27,061 nucleotides of DNA from an uncultured Coriobacteriaceae bacterium (GTDB lineage: Bacteria; Actinomycetota; Coriobacteriia; Coriobacteriales; Atopobiaceae): assembly GCA_900543875.1 (NCBI GenBank), contig UQSV01000021.1, positions 1 through 27,061 of the forward strand. The letters run 5' to 3'. Positions 21,958 through 27,061 of this stretch are shown piece by piece (positions within the stretch are counted from its first letter, which is position 1; each line of letters opens with the position of its first letter). A program made the position numbers and the translations under genes. Under the pieces are notes generated by a model. It did no database searches and was not told where the DNA came from. It saw only the letters and a program-made list of their open reading frames with translations.

Positions 21958-22581
21958 CTAGCTGTTCTCCATCACGATGCCCATGACCTCGTCGCCCACG
22001 TGCTCGCAGGCGTCGACGCAATATTCGAGGTACATGTAGGTCTCGCGCGTGGAGATGACGCGCAGGGCGTCCGCCTCGCTCGTGTGCAGCTCGCGCATGA
22101 TGCGCACGAACACGTCGTCCGCCAGCCCCTCCACCGTGTTGATGGCCACGATGTGGTCATGCAGCGTCTTGGACTTGCGGAAGTTCGACAGCTCGGAGAC
22201 GGTGTCGCGGACCTCGTCGCACGCGCGCACGAGCAGCGTCACCATCTCGAGCGCGCCGGCCGTGAGCTCGCAGACGTTGTTGTAGTACAGCCGGTGAAGC
22301 ACGCCCTCGATGCAGTCCGTGACGTCGTCGAGCCTGCCAGAGAGCGCCACGATCCCCTCGCGCTCGATCGGCGTGATGAACGCCGTGAGCACGGTGTCCA
22401 GCAGCTCGTGGCGCAGCTCATCGTTGGCCTGCTCAATCTCGTGCATCTCGTCGATGTGCGCCTCGAGGCCATCTGGCTCGTAGGCGCGCATGACCTGCTC
22501 GAGCATGCGCGCCGCGCGGCAGTTGTTCTCGGCCGTCGCGGCGAAGTTCTCGAAGTAGAAGCTGTCCGCAACCCTTGCCAT
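21958..22581 (-). CDS. DUF47 / PhoU-like phosphate-transport accessory protein
   Basis: The 207-residue all-helical protein (MARVADSFYFENFAATAENN at its start) has the DUF47 pattern: an Asp/Glu-rich IEREGIVALSGRLDDVTDCIE segment near the middle and regularly spaced acidic residues typical of the PhoU-like metal-binding fold. The ATG at 22581 is selected by AGAGGGG upstream; an in-frame extension contains only low-complexity Arg/Gly sequence. It follows the PiT transporter by 64 bases, the classic arrangement in which DUF47 controls or couples to Pit. The metal-ligand count was not checked by alignment. Confidence 0.88.
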   Translation of the reverse strand: MARVADSFYFENFAATAENNCRAARMLEQVMRAYEPDGLEAHIDEMHEIEQANDELRHELLDTVLTAFITPIEREGIVALSGRLDDVTDCIEGVLHRLYYNNVCELTAGALEMVTLLVRACDEVRDTVSELSNFRKSKTLHDHIVAINTVEGLADDVFVRIMRELHTSEADALRVISTRETYMYLEYCVDACEHVGDEVMGIVMENS

Positions 22582-22645
22582 TCTCGGTCCCCTCTCAGAC
22601 GTTGGCGAACGCGGCCCGCGACCGCCACCGGCACCCCCGCGCCGG

Positions 22646-23698
22646 CTAGAACAGGAACATGAAGAGCTTTGCCATGGCAAAGCTGATGAGGCCGCAGCCC
22701 GGGAACGTGAACATCCACGTGAGCATCATGTCCCTCACCACGCCAAAGTTGATGGCGGAGAGCCTGCGCACCGCGCCCACGCCCATGATGGCACTCGTCT
22801 TGGTGTGCGTCGTCGACACGGGAATGCCCAACTCGGTCATCACAAGCAGGCACACCGAGCTCGCGAGGTCTGCCGCAAAGCCCTGGTACTTCTCGAGCTT
22901 GACCATGTCCATGCCTACGCTCTTGATGATGGGCTCGCCGCCCACGCTCGTGCCAATACCCATGGTGAGGCTGCACAGAATCATAAGCCAAACGGGAATG
23001 ACCGTGCCCTCGACGCCGGTCTGGCCGCTGCAGAACGCCACGCCCAAGAACAGCACGCCAATGAACTTCTGGCCATCCTGCGCACCATGCATGAAGCTCA
23101 TGGCCGCCGCAGCCACAATCTGGGCATACCGAAAGAAACCGTCGGCCCGTCTTCGGTCTGCCGCGGCGAAGACGATTGTCACGAGCTTGCAGCACAGCCA
23201 TCCAATCACAAAGCCAAAGAGCAAGCTCATGACCAGGCCATATATGACCTTGACCCACTCCTGGCCGTTAACGCCGGCAAGCCCTCCCTGGATGGCGATG
23301 GCCGCACCCGTGAGGCCCGCGATGAGGCTGTGACTCTCGGACGTAGGGATGCCAAAGACCGACGCGGCCACGCTGTACACCACGATTGAGAAGAGCGCCG
23401 CGCACAGGGCAATGAGGGCCGCATGGGTGTCTGAGCCAAAATCGACCATGTTCGAGATGGTCGAGGCAACGCTGGCGTTGAGGCGCGTCATGACGAGCAC
23501 GCCCAAGAAGTTGAGCACCGCACTCATGATGATGGCCGGACGCACGCGCATGCAGCGCGTGGTCACGCAGGTGGCGATAGCGTTTGGCGCGTCGGTCCAG
23601 CCATTGACGAAAATGACGCCCAGCGTAAGCAGTGTGGTTATCGCTAGCACGGGATTTGATGTCACCTGGGCAACAAACTGCGCAAACGACACTTCCAT
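22646..23698 (-). CDS. pit: Low-affinity inorganic phosphate transporter, PiT family
   Basis: The 350-residue protein has about ten hydrophobic segments and both PiT signature repeats: FVNGWTDAPNAIAT (about residues 30-44) and MSFMHGAQDGQKFIG (about 200-214). It also has PTSESHSLIAG and the matching PVSTTHTKTSAI near the end, the paired re-entrant elements of the fold. It imports phosphate as a metal complex or with a cation. The ATG at 23698 has GGGAGG seven bases before it. DUF47 follows in the same transcript. The upstream region to the divergent HAD gene (163 bases) shows no clear Pho box. Confidence 0.93.
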   Translation of the reverse strand: MEVSFAQFVAQVTSNPVLAITTLLTLGVIFVNGWTDAPNAIATCVTTRCMRVRPAIIMSAVLNFLGVLVMTRLNASVASTISNMVDFGSDTHAALIALCAALFSIVVYSVAASVFGIPTSESHSLIAGLTGAAIAIQGGLAGVNGQEWVKVIYGLVMSLLFGFVIGWLCCKLVTIVFAAADRRRADGFFRYAQIVAAAAMSFMHGAQDGQKFIGVLFLGVAFCSGQTGVEGTVIPVWLMILCSLTMGIGTSVGGEPIIKSVGMDMVKLEKYQGFAADLASSVCLLVMTELGIPVSTTHTKTSAIMGVGAVRRLSAINFGVVRDMMLTWMFTFPGCGLISFAMAKLFMFLF

Positions 23699-23861
23699 AG
23701 GTATGCCTCCCCCGAGACGGCCGTGTGGAGCTTTGTTACCCATGCCGGGCGCGTCCCTACCATCTCCTTACACGAACGGCTCATATGAAGCGGCAGACGC
23801 GAGCCGCGCCGACTTCACGCGGGACGGCTACAATGGCCAAAAACGTTGCGAGGAGGCAGAC

Positions 23862-24467
23862 ATGGGAGCCAAGCGAAACATCGTCTTTGACATGGGAAAC
23901 GTCCTCATGACCTTTGACGGCCGCGAGTTTGCCCGCGTCTTTACCGACAGCGAGGAAGACGCGCAGGCCCTCTACGAGGGGTTTTTTGGTCGCGGCGAGT
24001 GGGCCTTGCTCGACTCGGGCACCATCGACCACGCCACGATGATGCGCGTTGCCGAGGCGCACACCCCCGAGCGCCTGCTTCCCAACCTTCACGAGTGCTT
24101 CGACCACTGGCCCGAGCACTCGCGCGTCATCGAGGGCACCAACGACCTCGCCCTGCGCCTCCACGATGCCGGCTGGGGCGTCTACGTGCTCTCCAACGCC
24201 AACGACCGCATCGAGCAGCAGCTCTCGCAGGCCCCTGCCTTCGACGTCCTCGACGGGCTCGTGGTGTCTGCCCGCGAGCGCCTCATGAAGCCAGACCCAG
24301 CCATCTTCCGCGTTTTGTGCGAGCGCTACGACCTTGACCCCGCAAGCTGTGTCTTCGTCGACGATAACCTCGACAACTGCGCGGGCGCCCGCGTGGCCGG
24401 CCTTGATGCCTTCCACTTCACCGGCGACGCCACAGAGCTCGAAGCCTACCTCGGCACGCTCGCATAA
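23862..24467 (+). CDS. HAD-family phosphatase, YihX-like
   Basis: The 201-residue protein has the four HAD motifs: VFDMGNVLM with the nucleophile Asp near residue 10, LSNAN near 103, the Lys of RLMKPDP near 141, and FVDDNLDN near 163. The DxGNV form of motif I is that of YihX-like glucose-1-phosphate phosphatases, in which the +2 Asp is replaced by Gly. AGGAGG lies five bases before the ATG. It is divergent from the PiT gene and monocistronic. Its substrate is not certain from sequence. Confidence 0.85.
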   Translation: MGAKRNIVFDMGNVLMTFDGREFARVFTDSEEDAQALYEGFFGRGEWALLDSGTIDHATMMRVAEAHTPERLLPNLHECFDHWPEHSRVIEGTNDLALRLHDAGWGVYVLSNANDRIEQQLSQAPAFDVLDGLVVSARERLMKPDPAIFRVLCERYDLDPASCVFVDDNLDNCAGARVAGLDAFHFTGDATELEAYLGTLA

Positions 24468-24574
24468 CAGGTACACAACGCGCTCGCATGGCGCCCGCCT
24501 AGCACGCGGGCACGGGGTAGAGGCAAGCACGGAGCGCACGCCATAGCCACCCATCAGCGGCCAACAACCGGGCG

Positions 24575-25270
24575 CTAGAACTCGTCGAACTCCGCGTCGC
24601 CCACAAGGCACACGTCCTCGCCCGCCATGAGCTCGCGCATGGCTGCCACGAACGCGTCCTGCTCGCCCGCCCTAAACACAAGCGAGAGCGTCACGTCGGC
24701 ACCATAGTCGCAGGCCACGACATGCGCCCCGCTGCGCGCCGCGAGGTCGCGCACGCGATCGTGCATCGCATAGGGAATGCCCACCTCAACGGGCACCACG
24801 AGCGTCTTCTCAACCACAATCCCCCGCTCGCGGGCCGCCTCGATGGCCATCTGCGTGGCCGTGGTGTACGCCCGCACCAGGCCACCCGGCCCTAGCAGCG
24901 TGCCGCCAAAGTAGCGCGTCACCACGCAGCAGACATTCTTGAGGCCCGCTCCGCGCAGCGTCTCGAGCGTGGGCATGCCACTCGTGCGCTGCGGCTCGCC
25001 GTCATCACTCTGGCGCTCACGCCCGTCGGCCAAGATCCAGGCAGGCACGTTGTGGCGCGCATCGTAATGTTTGGATCGCACGCTCGCGATGAACTCGTTT
25101 GCCTCGTCCTCGCCCTCCACGTGCACAAGCTGCGCGATGAAGCGGCTCTTACGGTCTACAAACTCGGCCTGGGCCTGCTTTCCCGCGCGCAGCGTGAGAT
25201 AGGAGGCGGCACCCGCTCCCGCGGACGCCGCCTCAGCACCTGCACCGTTGTTTGCGCTGCTACGAGGCAC
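24575..25270 (-). CDS. YigZ/IMPACT family protein
   Basis: The 231-residue protein matches the UPF0029/IMPACT pattern. The core has KSRFIAQLVHVEGEDEANEF, HNVPAWIL, a DDGEPQRTSG loop, VVTRYFGGTLLGPGGLVRAY and the ferredoxin-like C-terminal domain. Start is a GTG overlapping the HPr stop by one base (TAGTG), with GGAGG upstream inside the HPr gene. Family members act in translation control or stress (IMPACT in eukaryotes). The N-terminal 20 residues are Ala/Gly-rich and variable. Confidence 0.88.
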   Translation of the reverse strand: MPRSSANNGAGAEAASAGAGAASYLTLRAGKQAQAEFVDRKSRFIAQLVHVEGEDEANEFIASVRSKHYDARHNVPAWILADGRERQSDDGEPQRTSGMPTLETLRGAGLKNVCCVVTRYFGGTLLGPGGLVRAYTTATQMAIEAARERGIVVEKTLVVPVEVGIPYAMHDRVRDLAARSGAHVVACDYGADVTLSLVFRAGEQDAFVAAMRELMAGEDVCLVGDAEFDEF

Positions 25271-25524
25271 TAAAGCCTCCGTAGTAGATGCGCCATGAAG
25301 TCGCGCGCGTCATCCTCGTCGGGACCATCGATGCGCACAACGAGCGCGTCTCCCTTGTGGGCATCGAGGCCCATGAGCTGGATGGGGTCGGCGGCGCTCG
25401 CCTCGTGCTCGCCATGGCTCACGGTAACCTTGCTCTTCCAACGAGCGGCCTCGCCGGAAACGAGCATGACGGAACGGGCGTGAAAGCCCAGAGGGTCTGC
25501 GATGGTGTGGGTGATCTCAACCAT
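25270..25524 (-). CDS. HPr-like phosphocarrier lacking the regulatory Ser46
   Basis: The 84-residue protein has the HPr fold pattern with the active His near residue 15 (DPLGFHARSVMLV) and the following Arg. The second site reads ADPIQLMGLDAHKGD: the position of Ser46 in GKSIMGVM-type HPr is Pro here, so HPr kinase could not act. It would relay phosphate in a PTS or PTS-like chain but not give Ser46-P for CcpA control. YigZ follows with a one-base overlap. The ribosome binding site is weak. No other PTS gene is in the window. Confidence 0.85.
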   Translation of the reverse strand: MVEITHTIADPLGFHARSVMLVSGEAARWKSKVTVSHGEHEASAADPIQLMGLDAHKGDALVVRIDGPDEDDARDFMAHLLRRL

Positions 25525-25591
25525 GCCAGCCTGCCTAAAACACGAGGGAACAGAAACGTTTAATAAATCATGGTAGCGCTCTATACAGGAA

Positions 25592-25633
25592 TTGGGGCAC
25601 CAGGCTCGCCAAATGGCAGACCTGGCGCCCCAA
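25592..25633 (-). terminator. Terminator of the DAHP synthase gene
   Basis: TTGGGGCACCAGG and CCTGGCGCCCCAA pair over 13 bases with one mismatch. It lies 13 bases past the stop of the DAHP synthase gene on the minus strand. The sequence after it is only moderately T-rich. The HPr promoter may lie between 25525 and 25590, where a TATTAA is visible. Confidence 0.6.
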
Positions 25634-25645
25634 ACATGCAACTCG

Positions 25646-26674
25646 TTAGGCGCGCTCGGCGAGTTCGCGAATGAGGTACTCGGTTTTGTCCCAGCCAATG
25701 CAGGCGTCGGTGATGGACTTGCCGTACACGCCGCCATCGACCGGCTGGTTGCCGTCCTCGAGGTACGACTCGACCATGAAGCCCTTAACCAGGCTGCGGA
25801 TCTTGTCGTTGCGGCGGCAGGAGTCGAGCACCTCCTTGCAGATGCGGAACTGCTCGAACGGGCGCTTGCCCGAGTTGTCGTGGTTGCAGTCGACGACCAC
25901 GGCGGGGTTCTCGTAGGTGTCCGTGGTGTAGCGCTCGGCCAGGCGCTCGAGGTGCTCGTAGTGGTAGTTGGGGTAGTTACGGCCGTCCAGGCCGATGTAG
26001 CCGCGCAGAATCGCGTGGGCCAGCGGGTTGCCCTGCGTCTCAACCTCCCAGTTGCGGTAGATGAACTCCTGGGGCGCCTGGGCGGCGTAGATGGAGTTGA
26101 GCATGACCGTGGTGGAGCCGGCCGTGGGGTTCTTCATGCCCACGGGCACCGAGACGCCCGAGGCCACGAGGCGGTGCTCCTGGTTCTCGACGGAGCGGGC
26201 GCCAACGGCCACGTAGGAGAGGATGTCGAACAGGTACTGGAAGTTGGAGGGATAGAGCATCTCGTCGGCCGTAAAGAGGCCGGTGTTCTCGGCCACGGCG
26301 AGGTGCATGTGGCGGATGGCCTTGACGCCCTCGAGGACGTCGCCGGCGGCGTCCGGGTCGGGGTTGTGAAGCAGGCCCTTGTAGCCGGTGCCCTTCGTGC
26401 GGGGCTTGGCCGTGTAGACGCGCGGGACGATGACGAGGCGGTCACGGACGTCCTCGGCGAGCTTGGCCAGGCGCGTGGTGTAGTCCAGCACGGAGTCCTC
26501 GCGGTCTGCCGAGCAAGGACCAATGACGAGGAGCTTGCGGGTGTCCTCGCCGCGGATAATGGCCGCCACCTGGGCGTCGAACTCGACCTTCTTGGCGGCA
26601 AGCTCGGCCGACAGCGGCATGCCCTCGCGGATCTCCTGCGGGATGGGCAGACGGCGCTTGAAGTTCATGGACAT
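25646..26674 (-). CDS. Class I DAHP synthase (AroF/G/H type)
   Basis: The 342-residue enzyme condenses phosphoenolpyruvate and erythrose 4-phosphate in the first step of aromatic amino acid synthesis. Visible signatures are LLVIGPCSADRED (residues about 45-57), the PRVYTAKPRTKGTGYKGL loop, the VGMKNPTAGS PEP-binding strand and the DCNHDNSGK and SYLEDGNQ metal and substrate loops. The length matches the AroF/G/H class. The ATG at 26674 is chosen because GGAGGA lies five bases before it; an ATG four codons earlier overlaps that site. Which aromatic amino acid inhibits it cannot be told. The 160-base leader contains no clear attenuator. Confidence 0.93.
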   Translation of the reverse strand: MSMNFKRRLPIPQEIREGMPLSAELAAKKVEFDAQVAAIIRGEDTRKLLVIGPCSADREDSVLDYTTRLAKLAEDVRDRLVIVPRVYTAKPRTKGTGYKGLLHNPDPDAAGDVLEGVKAIRHMHLAVAENTGLFTADEMLYPSNFQYLFDILSYVAVGARSVENQEHRLVASGVSVPVGMKNPTAGSTTVMLNSIYAAQAPQEFIYRNWEVETQGNPLAHAILRGYIGLDGRNYPNYHYEHLERLAERYTTDTYENPAVVVDCNHDNSGKRPFEQFRICKEVLDSCRRNDKIRSLVKGFMVESYLEDGNQPVDGGVYGKSITDACIGWDKTEYLIRELAERA

Positions 26675-26830
26675 GGGGTCCTCCATGCTGGTCGTGCGGC
26701 GGCGCGGGGCGTGCCGCGTGGTGGCCCTGCAACGCGACACCAGGCAGGTGCGATGGCGCCGTCTCGCATGCGGTGAATTGCTCAAAATCTTAGCAGCTTT
26801 GTGGGGCTAGGCGGCACTGCGTTACCTACG

Positions 26831-26839
26831 TGCTACAAT
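26831..26839 (+). promoter_or_regulatory. Extended -10 of rnpB
   Basis: TGCTACAAT is an extended -10 whose start point falls about seven bases on, at the first bases of the RNase P RNA. The -35 region (GCGGCA at 26811-26816) is poor. Confidence 0.55.
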
Positions 26840-26845
26840 CGCATG

Positions 26846-27061
26846 CGCGAGGTGGGCCAGACGACCGCGGGGCACGCGAGCAATCGCGCGCCATGAGGAA
26901 AGTCCGGGCTCCACAGGGCAGGATGCTGGCTAACGGCCAGGCGGGGTAACCCGACGGAAAGCGCCGCAGAAAAGAAGACTCCCGCTGGCGCCGCGAGGCG
27001 TTGAGAGAAAAGCTGAAACGGTGGTGTAAGAGACCACCAGCGTCGTGGCAACACGGCGGCT
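26846..27061 (+). ncRNA. rnpB: RNase P RNA, class A (5' part)
   Basis: The sequence carries the universal core of bacterial RNase P RNA: GAGGAAAGTCCGGGCTCC (about 26894-26911), then ACAGGGCAGGATGCTGGCTA, the GGGGTAACCCG helix and AAACGGTGGTGTAAGAGACC with ACCACCAGCG. It runs off the right edge before its 3' half (the P4 closing strand) is reached. The 5' end is inferred from the promoter. The RNA cleaves tRNA 5' leaders. Confidence 0.95.

Noticed and set aside
25592..26776. Long plus-strand frame opposite DAHP synthase
   Set aside because: Val/Ala/Leu-rich shadow; the minus-strand enzyme has all signature motifs.

Overview
The window reads as chromosome of a high-GC, fermentative, gut-type actinobacterium, most likely class Coriobacteriia (Olsenella, Collinsella or Atopobium relatives). 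This rests on GC-rich codon use, a Coriobacteria-style kinase/HTH/FxLYD gene cluster, clostridial-type Rex operators, a bacterial class A RNase P RNA and gut-phage-like gene remnants. The genus is inference; no marker gene was aligned.

Left part (1-5240): the first 11 codons of a minus-strand gene lie behind a good promoter bracketed by two Rex-type operators. Next come a minus-strand cluster of a membrane Ser/Thr kinase, a small HTH-like protein and an FxLYD membrane protein. A roughly 800-base intergenic region follows, holding an array of about 47-base repeats in alternating orientation, each built on a LacI/CcpA-like palindrome. After it come a small basic ORF, an ArsC/Spx-family thioredoxin-fold protein, a possible gene remnant and a 3'-5' exonuclease broken at a C7 tract.

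Centre (5241-14588): a minus-strand defence operon, read in the order PLD-like/SNF2 helicase, DUF4391 protein, type III methyltransferase Mod, type III restriction subunit Res. All junctions overlap or nearly touch. The Mod target-recognition region is visibly AT-rich. The operon has a structured leader whose last hairpin covers the helicase Shine-Dalgarno. This is the most interesting system in the window: a type III restriction-modification core with two extra, tightly coupled partners.

Middle right (14627-19334): a Tat-type FxLYD lipoprotein, then about 1.1 kb of prophage debris (C-terminus of a MuF/CdiA_C-like toxin, tRNA-Leu(CAG), a small membrane protein, the N-terminus of a scaffold protein). 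A CpXC-domain protein and a COG3541-type nucleotidyltransferase follow as a two-gene unit.

Right part (19401-27061): a Trp/Tyr-rich membrane-anchored surface protein with a zinc-ribbon partner, a frameshifted Sel1-repeat gene, a PiT phosphate transporter with its DUF47 partner, a YihX-like HAD phosphatase, an HPr-like protein coupled to a YigZ/IMPACT protein, class I DAHP synthase, and rnpB running off the right edge. At least two genes (exonuclease and Sel1), and possibly the small phage membrane protein, appear to lack a single base. That may be real decay or an assembly artefact, and should be settled before biological weight is put on any of them.
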